A stretch of 64,000 bases of DNA from Oceanitalea stevensii (GTDB lineage: Bacteria; Actinomycetota; Actinomycetes; Actinomycetales; Actinomycetaceae), in contig NZ_JACSPO010000002.1 in assembly GCF_014837105.1 (NCBI RefSeq), positions 75,470 to 139,469 on the forward strand. Direction: 5' to 3'. Position numbers and translations under genes: made by a program. Within the stretch, counting starts at the first letter, position 1. Each line of letters starts with the position of its first letter. A model generated the notes under the pieces. That model was not told the origin of the DNA, made no database searches, and saw only the letters and a program-made list of their open reading frames with translations. This document shows, in pieces, positions 10,394 to 19,197 of the stretch.

Positions 10394-12124
10394 GTGGCCA
10401 CGCCGCCCGAAACCTCACCCACGACACGACCGGAGCAGCCCGTCGACGACGGGCCACGCCGCTGGTACCAGTCGATCCACCCGCCGGTGTTCTGGCCCTC
10501 GATCGTCCTCATCCTCGCCTTCGTCGTCCTCGCCATCGTCGGCGGCGACGCCGTCGGGGAGACCATCTCGACGGTGCAGAACGGCATCGTCACCTACTTC
10601 GGGTGGTACTACACCGCGCTCATCTCCGCCTTCGTCGTCTTCGCCCTGTGGATGGGCCTGAGCCACTTCGGCGACATCCGCCTGAGCAAGGACGACGAGG
10701 GGCCCGAGTTCCGGCTCGGGTCCTGGCTCACCATGCTCTTCGCGGCCGGCATGGGCATCGGCCTGGTGTTCTGGGGGGTGGCCGAGCCGCTCAACCACTT
10801 CGCCGGGATCCCGAACCGCGCCTCGCGGATCGTCGCCGGCGACGCCGCCGGGGCGCAGGACTCCCTCGTCATCACCTTCCTCCACTGGGGGCTGCACCCC
10901 TGGGCGATCTACGTCGTCGTCGGCCTCGCGATCGCCTACGCCGTCCACGTGCGCAACCGGCCGATCTCGATCCGCTGGACCGTCGAGCCCGTGCTCGGCA
11001 AGCGGGCCAAGGGCTGGCTCGGCGACGTCATCGACGTCATCGCGGTCGTCGGCACCGTCTTCGGCATCGCGACGTCGCTGGGCCTGGGCGTCACGCAGAT
11101 CGCCGGCGGGCTGGAGTTCCTCGACATCATCTCCACGCCGAGCAACATGGTCCTCGTCATCATCATCGGCATCGTCACCGGTCTGGCCCTCTTCTCCGTC
11201 GTCAGCGGCGTGACGAAGGGCATGAAGTGGCTGTCGAACATCAACATGTCGATGGCGGTGGCACTCATGATCTTCATCGCCGTCACCGGCCCGACGATGT
11301 TCCTGCTCCGCGAGCTCATCCAGGCCTCGGGCGCCTACTTCCAGAACCTCATCGCGCTGAGCTTCCGCACCTCTGCCCTCGCGGGCGAGCAGGGCATCGA
11401 GTGGCAGAGCTGGTGGACGGCCTTCTACTGGGGCTGGTGGATCTCCTGGGCGCCCTTCGTCGGCGTGTTCATCGCGCGGATCTCCAAGGGGCGCACCGTC
11501 CGCGAGTTCGTCATGGGCGTCCTCCTCGTGCCGACGGCCTTCAGCTTCGTGTGGTTCACCGTGCTGGGCGGCTCGGGCCTGTACCGGGAGCTCTTCGGCG
11601 GCGGCGGGATGGTGCAGACCGACGCCGAGGGCAACGCCGTCGTCGACGAGACGAACACGCTGTTCTTCCTTCTCGACGACCTGCCGGCGGCCGGGCTCGT
11701 CATCGGGGTGGCGATACTCATCGTCGTCCTGTTCTTCGTCACGTCCTCCGACTCCGGCTCCCTCGTCGTCGACATGCTCGCCTCGGGCGGCGAGGTCGAG
11801 CCGCCCGTGTGGAGCCGGGTGCTGTGGGCGGTGCTCGAGGGCGCAGTGGCGGTCGCCCTCGTCCTCGCCGGCGGCCTGACGGCGCTGCGCGGCGTCGCGA
11901 TCTCGATCGCCCTGCCGTTCAGCATCGTCATGATCGTCATGTGTTTCGCCCTCGTCAGGCAGTTCCGGGTCGAGCGGCACAAGACCCTGCAGGCGGAGCT
12001 GCGGCTGCGTCGGGAGCAGTTCACCGCCCACGTGACCCAGACCCTGCAGGAGGACGGGCTCCTCGAGGAGGAGGCGAGCACCCCCGAGGTGGGTCGCCCG
12101 CGGCGTCGGCGTCGGCGCACCTGA
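10394..12124 (+). CDS. BCCT-family (betaine/choline/carnitine) transporter
   Basis: 576 aa, about 12 membrane segments. Family hallmarks are GLSHFGDIRLSKDDEGPEF after helix 2, MGIGLVFWGVAEPL, HWGLHPWAIY, the sodium/substrate region FGIATSLGLGV, and the signature GWWISWAPFVGVFIARIS near residues 344-362 followed by GRTVREF. VTSSDSGSLVVDML closes the core. The C-terminal cytoplasmic tail is long and very basic (RPRRRRRRT), the kind of tail that senses osmolarity in BetP; that role is inferred. Likely imports glycine betaine or a related trimethylamine. A hairpin terminator follows. Confidence 0.92.
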   Translation: MATPPETSPTTRPEQPVDDGPRRWYQSIHPPVFWPSIVLILAFVVLAIVGGDAVGETISTVQNGIVTYFGWYYTALISAFVVFALWMGLSHFGDIRLSKDDEGPEFRLGSWLTMLFAAGMGIGLVFWGVAEPLNHFAGIPNRASRIVAGDAAGAQDSLVITFLHWGLHPWAIYVVVGLAIAYAVHVRNRPISIRWTVEPVLGKRAKGWLGDVIDVIAVVGTVFGIATSLGLGVTQIAGGLEFLDIISTPSNMVLVIIIGIVTGLALFSVVSGVTKGMKWLSNINMSMAVALMIFIAVTGPTMFLLRELIQASGAYFQNLIALSFRTSALAGEQGIEWQSWWTAFYWGWWISWAPFVGVFIARISKGRTVREFVMGVLLVPTAFSFVWFTVLGGSGLYRELFGGGGMVQTDAEGNAVVDETNTLFFLLDDLPAAGLVIGVAILIVVLFFVTSSDSGSLVVDMLASGGEVEPPVWSRVLWAVLEGAVAVALVLAGGLTALRGVAISIALPFSIVMIVMCFALVRQFRVERHKTLQAELRLRREQFTAHVTQTLQEDGLLEEEASTPEVGRPRRRRRRT

Positions 12125-12134
12125 CGCCACGCTG

Positions 12135-12153
12135 CCCCGCGGTGTCCGCGGGG
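12135..12153 (+). terminator. Hairpin terminator after the BCCT gene
   Basis: An 8-bp GC stem (CCCCGCGG / CCGCGGGG) with a 3-base loop lies 10 bases after the stop, in the 121-base spacer before cstA. There is no T-run. Confidence 0.6.
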
Positions 12154-12245
12154 CCCCGCCACAGCCGCTATGGTGACCTGGATCACGGCCGGCGGCGGGG
12201 CACCCGCAGGCTCCACCGGTCGTCAACGACGAAGATCGGAGCGAC

Positions 12246-13946
12246 GTGAACTCAGTGCTGCTCGCCGCCATCGGCATCGCCATGGTCCTCGCCGGGTACT
12301 TCCTCTACTCCAAGTACCTCGGCAGCAAGGTCTACCGGCTGAACGCCCACTTCCGCACGCCGGCCCACGAGCTCCAGGACGGCGTCGACTACGTGCCGAC
12401 GAACAAGTACGTCCTGTGGGGTCACCACTTCACCTCCGTCGCCGGGGCCGCGCCGATCGTCGGGCCGGCGGTCGCCGTCATCTGGGGCTGGCTGCCCGCC
12501 TTCCTCTGGGTCACGCTCGGCACCGTCTTCTTCGCGGGCATGCACGACCTCGGCGCGCTGTGGGCGTCGATCCGCAACAGGGGCCAGTCCATCGGCACCC
12601 TCTCCGGCCGCTACATCGGCGCGCGGGGCCGCAACCTCTTCCTCGTCGTCATCTTCCTGCTGCTACTCATGGTCAACGCGGCCTTCGCCGTCGTCATCTC
12701 CGGCCTGCTCGTCAGCACGCCCACCTCCGTGATCCCGGTCTGGGGCGCCATCCTCGTCGCGCTCGTCGTCGGCCAGGCGATCTACCGGTGGAAGCTCCAC
12801 CTCGTCGCCGTCTCCGTCATCGGCGTCGTCGCTCTCTACGCGCTCATCGTGCTGGGGGACAGCGTCCCCGTCGTCCTTCCCGACACGGTTCTCGGCCTGT
12901 CCGCCGAGGCCTTCTGGGTCGTCGTCCTCTTCCTCTACGCCGGCGTCGCCTCCGTCCTGCCGGTGTGGGTGCTGCTCCAGCCCCGCGACTACATCAACGG
13001 CCTGCAGCTCTTCGTCGGGCTCGGGATCCTCTACCTCTCCGTGTTCATCGCCTCGCCGGACTTCGTCGCCCCGGCGTTCAACAGCAACGTCCCGGAGGGG
13101 ACGCCGAGCCTCGTCCCGCTCCTCTTCGTCACGATCGCGTGCGGCGCGATCTCCGGCTTCCACGGCATCGTCTCCTCCGGCACGAGCGCCAAGCAGCTGG
13201 ACAAGGAGACCGACGCCCGCTTCGTCGGCTACTTCGGCGCCGTCGGCGAGGGGCTGCTGGCGCTCGGCTCGATCATCGCCGCGACCGCCGGCTACCGGAC
13301 CCTCGCGGACTGGGAGGCGGTCTACTCCGCCTTCAACCAGGGCGGGGTCACCGCCTTCGTCGAGGGCGGCGGGAACATCATGAACGCCGGCCTCGGCATC
13401 CCGGCCTCGCTCAGCGCGACGATCCTCGCCACCATGGCCGTCCTCTTCGCGGCGACGACGATGGACACCGGCATCCGGCTCCAGCGCTTCGTCGTCCAGG
13501 AGTCCCTCGAGCTCGCCGGCCTGCGGCTGGGCAAGGGGGTCGCGACCGTGATCGTCCTCGTCGTCGGCATGGGGCTGGCCTTCGGCGCGGGGGCCGACGG
13601 CTCGGGCGGCATGGTGATCTGGCCGCTCTTCGGCACCACGAACCAGCTGCTCGCCGGCCTCACGCTGTCGATCGTCGCCGTCATCCTGCTGCGCAAGCGC
13701 CGGCCGGTGCTGCCCGTGCTCATCCCGCTCGTGTTCGTCATGGCGATGTCGCTGTTCGCGGCGATCGTCCAGGTGAGGACCTTCTACACCAGCGAGAACT
13801 GGCTCCTGCTCGTCCTCGACCTCGTCATCATCGTCGCGGCCATCTGGGTGATCCTCGAGGCGACCATCGCGATGACGAAGGCACGCAAGTCCCCTGCCGA
13901 GACCGACGACGAGAGCCTCGCGGTGGAGACCAGCGTCGACGGATGA
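12246..13946 (+). CDS. cstA: CstA-family carbon starvation / pyruvate transporter
   Basis: 566 aa, roughly 15 membrane helices. The CstA signature appears early: AHFRTPAHELQDGVDYVPTN, then LWGHHFTSVAGAAPIVGPA and GMHDLGALWASIRNRGQSIG. GCGAISGFHGIVSSGTSAKQL and FAATTMDTGIRLQRF are the other conserved loops. CstA/BtsT proteins are peptide or pyruvate transporters. It is shorter at the C terminus than the enterobacterial protein. The stop overlaps the next gene by ATGA; in enterobacteria the following gene is the small YbdD/YjiX protein, here replaced by an unrelated short CC-ended protein. Confidence 0.93.
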   Translation: MNSVLLAAIGIAMVLAGYFLYSKYLGSKVYRLNAHFRTPAHELQDGVDYVPTNKYVLWGHHFTSVAGAAPIVGPAVAVIWGWLPAFLWVTLGTVFFAGMHDLGALWASIRNRGQSIGTLSGRYIGARGRNLFLVVIFLLLLMVNAAFAVVISGLLVSTPTSVIPVWGAILVALVVGQAIYRWKLHLVAVSVIGVVALYALIVLGDSVPVVLPDTVLGLSAEAFWVVVLFLYAGVASVLPVWVLLQPRDYINGLQLFVGLGILYLSVFIASPDFVAPAFNSNVPEGTPSLVPLLFVTIACGAISGFHGIVSSGTSAKQLDKETDARFVGYFGAVGEGLLALGSIIAATAGYRTLADWEAVYSAFNQGGVTAFVEGGGNIMNAGLGIPASLSATILATMAVLFAATTMDTGIRLQRFVVQESLELAGLRLGKGVATVIVLVVGMGLAFGAGADGSGGMVIWPLFGTTNQLLAGLTLSIVAVILLRKRRPVLPVLIPLVFVMAMSLFAAIVQVRTFYTSENWLLLVLDLVIIVAAIWVILEATIAMTKARKSPAETDDESLAVETSVDG

Positions 13947-14218
13947 CCGAGCACCCCACCCGCCCGCCCGCGCGGGCCCGCCTCGCGGCGGGCCTGCGCG
14001 AGCTCTACGTCGGCCCGTACCGGCGCACCTTCGCCCGCGCCCAGCGCGACGAGGACGACCTCTTCACGATGATCGTCCTCGCCGAGGCGCTCGGCGTGCC
14101 CAACCCCGCGAGCTACTACACCGTGGAGCTGCTGCCCGTCATGTACGACCGCTTCCACGACTGGCACCGCCGCATGGGCATGGACCGCTCGCCGCTGGAC
14201 CACCTCTCGTGCTGCTAG
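13943..14218 (+). CDS. cory-CC-star family small protein
   Basis: 91 aa ending in SCC-stop. I recognise the cory-CC-star pattern: RLAAGLRELYVGPYRR, DEDDLFTMIVLAEALGVPNP, a YYTVELLPVMYDRFHDWH helix, and DHLSCC at the very C terminus. It is soluble and has no signal peptide. It overlaps cstA by ATGA and the ATPase gene by ten bases, so all three should be made together. The terminal Cys pair probably binds a metal or forms a transferable thiol pair; function is not established. Confidence 0.85.
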   Translation: MTEHPTRPPARARLAAGLRELYVGPYRRTFARAQRDEDDLFTMIVLAEALGVPNPASYYTVELLPVMYDRFHDWHRRMGMDRSPLDHLSCC

Positions 14219-15198
14219 AGCTGGCCGCGCGGCGGCAGGTGCTCTTCGTCGGCGGGAAGGGCGGGGTGGGGAAGACGGCCGTCGCCTCCGCCGTCGCCCT
14301 CGCGCAGGCACGGGCGGGGCGGCGGGTGCTCGTCGTGTCAACCGACCCGGCCCACAACCTCGGCCACCTGTGGCAGCGGACGGTCGGTGACACCGTCGTC
14401 CCCCTCACCGACGGGCTCGACGGGCTGGAGATCGACCCGGCGAGGACCACCGACGAGCACCTCGCCGCCGTCGGGCACACGATGCGCCGCCTCATGCCCG
14501 AGCACCTGTCCGGCGAGGTGACCAAGCACCTCGAGCTCGCGCGGGACGCCCCCGGGACGCACGAGGCCGCCGTCCTCGAGCGGATCGCCGAGGTGCTCGA
14601 GGAGCCACAGCACGACCTCGTCGTCTTCGACACCGCACCGTCCGGGCACACCGCCCGCCTCATGACGCTGCCCGAGACGATGTCGGCGTGGACCGAGGGG
14701 CTGCTGCGGCGGCAGGACCGCTCCGCCCGTTTCGGGGCGGCGATGAGGGCCATGGACGACGACGGCGCAGCCGCGGACATCGTCGGCACCGGCCGGCGGC
14801 GGGACCGCCGGGAGGACCGCGACCAGGAGATCCGGCGGATCCTCCTGCGCCGCCGGACCCGCTTCGCCGCCCTGCGCGACCTCCTGGCCGACGGCGAGCG
14901 CACGGCCTTCGTCATCGTGCTCGCCGCCGAGCGGCTCCCGGCCCTGGAGACGGTCGAGCTCTACGGGAGGCTGCTGCGCGCCGGCGTCGAGGTCGGCGCG
15001 CTCGTGGTCAACAAGCGCTCCCCCGCGGACCGGGGGGAGTTCCTCGCCCGACGGCACGCGCAGGAGGAGGTGCACCTCGACACCGTCCGCGCCGCGCTGC
15101 CGCACGTCCCCCTCGTGCAGCTGCCCCTGCTCGCGGAGGACGTCGTCGGGGAGCGCGCGCTCGAACGCTTCGCCGAGGAGATCGCCCGCTCCCGCTGA
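14209..15198 (+). CDS. ArsA/GET3-family ATPase
   Basis: 329 aa from GTG 14209. The deviant P-loop GGKGGVGKTAVAS lies at residues 15-27, VVSTDPAHNLGHLW is switch I, and FDTAPSGHTARLM the DTAP switch II. These are ArsA/Get3 signatures. Only one ATPase half is present, as in Get3. The Cys pair that binds arsenite in true ArsA is not evident and no arsenic genes are nearby, so an arsenite pump is unlikely. Being fused in one operon with cstA and a CC-tailed peptide suggests a role in loading or assembling that system (inference). It ends 10 bases from a convergent ABC permease gene. Confidence 0.88.
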   Translation: MLLELAARRQVLFVGGKGGVGKTAVASAVALAQARAGRRVLVVSTDPAHNLGHLWQRTVGDTVVPLTDGLDGLEIDPARTTDEHLAAVGHTMRRLMPEHLSGEVTKHLELARDAPGTHEAAVLERIAEVLEEPQHDLVVFDTAPSGHTARLMTLPETMSAWTEGLLRRQDRSARFGAAMRAMDDDGAAADIVGTGRRRDRREDRDQEIRRILLRRRTRFAALRDLLADGERTAFVIVLAAERLPALETVELYGRLLRAGVEVGALVVNKRSPADRGEFLARRHAQEEVHLDTVRAALPHVPLVQLPLLAEDVVGERALERFAEEIARSR

Positions 15199-15208
15199 CC
15201 GTCGGGGC

Positions 15209-16198
15209 TCAGACGGCGTCGCGGCGACGGAAGACGACGGCGCCGAGGACGACGACGACGGCGGTGAGGACGAGCAGGTAGACCGCGCTGTGCCCGAAGG
15301 CCAGCGTGTGCTCGGTGAGGTCACACATCGTGCCGCCGGCCTCGGTCGTGCACTCCTCGGTGTAGTACATCGTCCCGTGACGGACCCACCCGTCGACGTT
15401 GATGACCGGCATCCAGGGCGCCATCCGCGGCACGAGTCCCTGGATCATCTGGCTGCCGATGAAGCCGACGACCACGACGCCCAGGACCCCGGCGGTGTGG
15501 CGCAGCAGGATGCCCAGCGCGGCGCCCACGAGCGCGCCGATGACCGCGAGGCCCACGATCCGCAGCGCCATCCACCCGGTGTCGGCCCACTGGGCGGCGC
15601 CCATCCCGGACACGAGGTCGAAGTGGTCGCCGATGAGCCACGAGCCGGCAGTGACGACGGCGACGGCGAGCACCGCCACCGGCACCACGCCGATGGCGGC
15701 CGCGGCCAGCTTGGAGGCGTACACCCGCAGGCGCCGCGGCTCGAAGCTCAGCCAGGTGCTCATCGCGCCGGTGCTGATCTCCGCCGCCGTGAAGGTCGCC
15801 CCGACGAGACCGACCGCGAACACGAGGAAGGTCGACGCGGCGCTGAGCGAGGAGGGCAGGGTCTCGTGAAGCGGTGAGGCGGTGAAGACGTACCACTCGC
15901 GCTCCGGGGCGGTCATCCCCTCGCAGCCCCAGTCCACGTCCTCACCGAGGCGCTCGGCCTCTGCGGCCTCGTCCTCCAGGCACTGGGCCCTGTCCTCCTC
16001 GCCGTGCTCCTCCCAGTACGCCAGCTCCTGCTCGTACATCTCCTCCGCCATGGCCAGGTCCTCGCCGGACATCGGCTGGGAGGAGTCCCACGCGGCCCAC
16101 AGGACGAGCAGGGACGCGGCGAGCGCACCGAGCATCGTGAGGACGACGAGCTGCCGGGAGAAGAGCCGGCGCAGCTCGACGCGCAGCAGACGCATCAT
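15209..16198 (-). CDS. ABC-2-type transporter permease
   Basis: 329 aa. A short basic N terminus (RLLRVELRRLFSRQ) leads into helix 1. A large acidic extracytoplasmic loop (about residues 42-110, rich in Glu and containing two Cys) follows, then five more hydrophobic segments. A second outside loop near residues 280-300 has two further Cys (EECTT, MCDL), so disulfides are possible. It is paired with the ATP-binding protein upstream and overlaps it by ATGA. Substrate unknown; such pairs export small molecules or peptides, or alter lipid composition. Confidence 0.88.
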   Translation of the reverse strand: MMRLLRVELRRLFSRQLVVLTMLGALAASLLVLWAAWDSSQPMSGEDLAMAEEMYEQELAYWEEHGEEDRAQCLEDEAAEAERLGEDVDWGCEGMTAPEREWYVFTASPLHETLPSSLSAASTFLVFAVGLVGATFTAAEISTGAMSTWLSFEPRRLRVYASKLAAAAIGVVPVAVLAVAVVTAGSWLIGDHFDLVSGMGAAQWADTGWMALRIVGLAVIGALVGAALGILLRHTAGVLGVVVVGFIGSQMIQGLVPRMAPWMPVINVDGWVRHGTMYYTEECTTEAGGTMCDLTEHTLAFGHSAVYLLVLTAVVVVLGAVVFRRRDAV

Positions 16199-17181
16199 GC
16201 GGGGTCACCGCCGTCCGTCGTCGGGCTGGGCGTTCGGCCGTGCCGGCCGCCGGAGCCCTCGTCCAGGCCCTGGCCGGCGGTGAGGTCGAGGAAGACGCGC
16301 TCGAGGTCGACCCGCTCGGCGGTCAGCTCGTTGACGTACAGGCCCTGCTGGGCGAGCAGCTCGGTGACCCGCGCCGGGTCCTGGACCCCGCGCACCCGCA
16401 GCAGGCCACCGTCGACGCGGACCCGCAGTCCGGCGCGGGTGAGAACCTGCTCGGCCGCTGTGAGGTCCCCGACCCCGACCTTGATCGCGCCCGCCTCGGA
16501 GCGTGAGCCGATGACGTCGGCGACCCGCCCCTCGGCGAGCAGCCGGCCACGGCCGATGATGGAGACGGTGTCGGCGACCTGCTCGACCTCGGCGAGGATG
16601 TGGCTGGAGACGAGGACCGTCCGGCCCTCGTCGCCGAGGCGGCGCATGGTCTCGCGGATCTCCCGGATGCCGCCCGGGTCCAGGCCGTTGGTCGGCTCGT
16701 CGAAGATGAGCAGGTCGGGTGACTTGAGGAGCGTGGCGGCGATGGCCAGGCGCTGCTTCATGCCCAGGGAGTAGGTCCGGTACCGGTCCCCGGCCCGCTC
16801 GGACAGCGCCGTCGACTCGAGGACCTCGTCCACCCGGCCGGCCGGCGCCCCGATGGCACCGGCGAGCAGCTCGAGGTTCCGGCGCGCGGTGAAGGTGGGG
16901 AAGAACTTGGGCGACTCGACGATCGCGCCGACCCGGCCGATGACGTCCGGCAGCCGCGTGGGCACCTCCTGGTCGAAGATCCGCATGGTCCCGGAGTCGG
17001 GGCGGATGAGCCCGAGGAGCATGCGGATCGTCGTCGTCTTCCCCGAGCCGTTGGGGCCGAGGAAGCCGTGGACGCCGCCGACCGGGACGTGGAGGTCGAG
17101 GTTCTCGACGCCGACGCTGCCGCCACCGCGACGGCGGTAGGTCTTGCGCAGCGCGGAGGTGTCGACCGCGAGGTCGCTCAT
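16195..17181 (-). CDS. ABC transporter ATP-binding protein
   Basis: 328 aa. Walker A GPNGSGKTTT lies at residues 42-51, the Q-loop region around IVESPKFFP, the signature YSLGMKQRL near 140, Walker B LLIFDEPTNGLDP and the H-loop SSHIL. The DrrA-like C-terminal extension after residue 215 includes a ferredoxin-like region and a Gly/Pro-rich tail. It overlaps the permease start, so this is a two-gene exporter. It diverges from ddh across a 180-base spacer. Confidence 0.93.
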   Translation of the reverse strand: MSDLAVDTSALRKTYRRRGGGSVGVENLDLHVPVGGVHGFLGPNGSGKTTTIRMLLGLIRPDSGTMRIFDQEVPTRLPDVIGRVGAIVESPKFFPTFTARRNLELLAGAIGAPAGRVDEVLESTALSERAGDRYRTYSLGMKQRLAIAATLLKSPDLLIFDEPTNGLDPGGIREIRETMRRLGDEGRTVLVSSHILAEVEQVADTVSIIGRGRLLAEGRVADVIGSRSEAGAIKVGVGDLTAAEQVLTRAGLRVRVDGGLLRVRGVQDPARVTELLAQQGLYVNELTAERVDLERVFLDLTAGQGLDEGSGGRHGRTPSPTTDGGDPA

Positions 17182-17361
17182 GCAGGGCTCCAGGGGAAGA
17201 CGCAGACGGCCAGCGAGAGCCAGCCTTGGGGGAGGCTACCGGCTCGCGACCGCGCGGGACGGCGCTTTCGCGCGCGTCGTCGACAGGTGGGCGCACGCGC
17301 ACGGCGCGCGTGGCCGTGCGTACGGTGGGTGCGGACCACCACCGACGGAGAGGGCAGCACC

Positions 17362-18345
17362 ATGGGACAGCGACGCATCGCGATCGCCGGCTACGGGAAC
17401 CTCGGCCGGGGCGTGGCCGCCGCCGTGGGGCAGAACGCCGACATGACGCTGCACGCCGTCTTCACCCGCCGCGACCCCTCGACGATCGACCCGCCCACGC
17501 CGCAGACCCCTGTCCTGCCCTGGGACGAGCTCCTCGACCACCGCGACGAGGTGGACGTCCTCGTCCTGTGCGGTGGTTCCAAGGACGACCTGCCGCAGCA
17601 GGGACCCGAGCTCGCCGCGCACTTCACCACGGTCGACAGCTTCGACACCCACGCCCGGATCCCCGAGTACGTCGCAGCCGTCGACGCCGCGGCACGGGCG
17701 GGCGGCAACACCTCGATCGTCGCGGTCGGCTGGGACCCGGGGATGTTCTCCCTCAACCGGCTGCTCGGTGAGGCGCTCCTCCCCGAGGGCGGGACCTACA
17801 CCTTCTGGGGACCGGGACTCAGCCAGGGCCACTCCGACGCGCTGCGACGCGTTCCCGGGGTCGCTGCCGGCGTCCAGTACACGGTCCCCTCACCGGCGGC
17901 GATCGACGCGGTCCGCAGCGGCTCGCGACCCGAGCTCACCACCCGCGAGAAGCACACCCGCGAGTGCTACGTCGTCCTCGAGGACGGCGCCGACGCCGCG
18001 GAGGTGGAGCGGGCCGTCGTCACGATGCCGCACTACTTCGCCGACTACGACACCACCGTCACCGTCATCAGCGCCGAGGAGCTCGCGCGCGAGCACGCGG
18101 ACATGCCCCACGGCGGCTTCGTCATCCGCAGCGGCACAACGGGCGGCGGCCACGACCAGGTGGTCGAGTACCGGCTCCAGCTGGGGAGCAACCCCGAGTT
18201 CACCGCGAGCGTGCTCGTCGCCTACGCCCGCGCGGCGGCCCGGCTCAACGAGCGGGGCGAGACCGGGGCCCTCACCGTGCTCGACGTCGCGCCCTCGCTG
18301 CTCTCGCCGAAGCCCGTCGACCAGCTCCGCGCCGAGCTGCTCTGA
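17362..18345 (+). CDS. ddh: meso-diaminopimelate D-dehydrogenase
   Basis: 327 aa from ATG 17362 with a GGAGAGGGC ribosome site. Ddh converts tetrahydrodipicolinate directly to meso-DAP with NADPH and ammonia, the short lysine/peptidoglycan branch. N-terminal Rossmann motif IAIAGYGNLGRGVAAAV; FTRRDP for NADP binding; VDSFDTHARIPEY, VGWDPGMFSLNRL and FWGPGLSQGHSDALRR are the Ddh substrate-site motifs; HTRECYV follows. The length is right for the family. Expressed alone, ending at a hairpin. It implies a direct DAP route besides any acylated pathway elsewhere. Confidence 0.96.
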   Translation: MGQRRIAIAGYGNLGRGVAAAVGQNADMTLHAVFTRRDPSTIDPPTPQTPVLPWDELLDHRDEVDVLVLCGGSKDDLPQQGPELAAHFTTVDSFDTHARIPEYVAAVDAAARAGGNTSIVAVGWDPGMFSLNRLLGEALLPEGGTYTFWGPGLSQGHSDALRRVPGVAAGVQYTVPSPAAIDAVRSGSRPELTTREKHTRECYVVLEDGADAAEVERAVVTMPHYFADYDTTVTVISAEELAREHADMPHGGFVIRSGTTGGGHDQVVEYRLQLGSNPEFTASVLVAYARAAARLNERGETGALTVLDVAPSLLSPKPVDQLRAELL

Positions 18346-18347
18346 CC

Positions 18348-18386
18348 CTCCTCCCTTGGAGTGAGCACCTCCTCCGAAGGGAGGAG
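18348..18386 (+). terminator. Hairpin after ddh
   Basis: CTCCTCCCTT (18348-18357) pairs with AAGGGAGGAG (18377-18386), with further GGA/TCC pairing inside the loop. It begins three bases after the ddh stop. Confidence 0.7.
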
Positions 18387-18497
18387 TATGAGGCCTGCAT
18401 GTGTCGTTCGGAAGGATGACAAAGGTCACAGGTGCGACCCCTTGCCGGGCCTGAACCCTCCCCGCAGACTTCATCCGTTCGCATGGATCTGCGACCC

Positions 18498-18513
18498 CCG
18501 GGCTTCGGCCCGG
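18498..18513 (+). promoter_or_regulatory. UUCG hairpin in the 5' leader of the TasA-like gene
   Basis: CCGGGC-TTCG-GCCCGG is a very stable tetraloop hairpin ending 23 bases before ATG 18536. It may protect the leader from decay or mark an upstream transcript end; its role is not known. Confidence 0.45.
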
Positions 18514-18535
18514 TGACTCCCATGGAGGGAACCCA

Positions 18536-19168
18536 ATGGCTACGACGACTTCGACGTCCCGTTCCGCGCGCTACGCCAAGTGGCTGGCAGTCCCGCTCGG
18601 TCTCGTCATCAGCGCGGTGCTCGTCTGGCAGGCGTCCTACGCCGCCTTCACCGACACCACGGCCAACCGTGGCAACTCCTGGACCGCGGGCTCCGTGACG
18701 ATCACCGACAACCGCGAGGGCGTGGCAATGTTCCAGGCCACCGACCTCGTCCCTGGTGCTGCGCCGGCAGGACAGACGATCACTGCCACCTACGAGGGCA
18801 CGCTCGACGCCGACGTGAAGCTCTACGGTGAGGGGTTCAACGTCCTTGCCCCGACCAGCGCCGGGCTCCAGCCGGTCAGCGGCACGGAGAAGACGCTCGC
18901 CGACTACATCCATCTCACCATCGTCGGCAACGAGGGTGCGACCTTCGGCGCGGGCCCTCAGGGGGAGATCTTCCGCGGGACGCTCGCCGCGTTCGCCAGG
19001 GACTACGGCAGTGGCAACAGCAACCTGATCTACCGCGTCCCCGGCGGAGACATCCACGAGCAGGGAACCTTCAAGTTCACGTACTGGGTCGACGCAGGTG
19101 CGCCCAACTCGGTCCAGGGGCAGCAGGTCACCCTCGACTTCGTCGCCGCGGCCACGAGCACCCGCTGA
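18536..19168 (+). CDS. SipW-dependent-type secreted protein (TasA/CalY-like)
   Basis: 210 aa. A long, alternate-type signal peptide runs from residue 12 to about 38: basic ARYAKW, hydrophobic core, then ASYAAFTDTTA, the pattern seen in substrates of SipW-type signal peptidases. The mature part is beta-rich and low in Lys, with a repeated ITATYEGTLDADV-like strand and no Cys. This resembles TasA/camelysin-like fibre or surface proteins. The adjacent gene (30 bases downstream) encodes the matching peptidase. It probably forms a surface or matrix component; fibre formation is inferred. Confidence 0.8.
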   Translation: MATTTSTSRSARYAKWLAVPLGLVISAVLVWQASYAAFTDTTANRGNSWTAGSVTITDNREGVAMFQATDLVPGAAPAGQTITATYEGTLDADVKLYGEGFNVLAPTSAGLQPVSGTEKTLADYIHLTIVGNEGATFGAGPQGEIFRGTLAAFARDYGSGNSNLIYRVPGGDIHEQGTFKFTYWVDAGAPNSVQGQQVTLDFVAAATSTR

Positions 19169-19197
19169 CCGGTCCGGTCACCGGGAAGGAGCCCGCC

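Noticed and set aside
14209..15198. Arsenite efflux ATPase
   Set aside because: Single-half ATPase, no arsenite Cys trio seen and no arsB/arsR genes nearby; better called ArsA/Get3-family.
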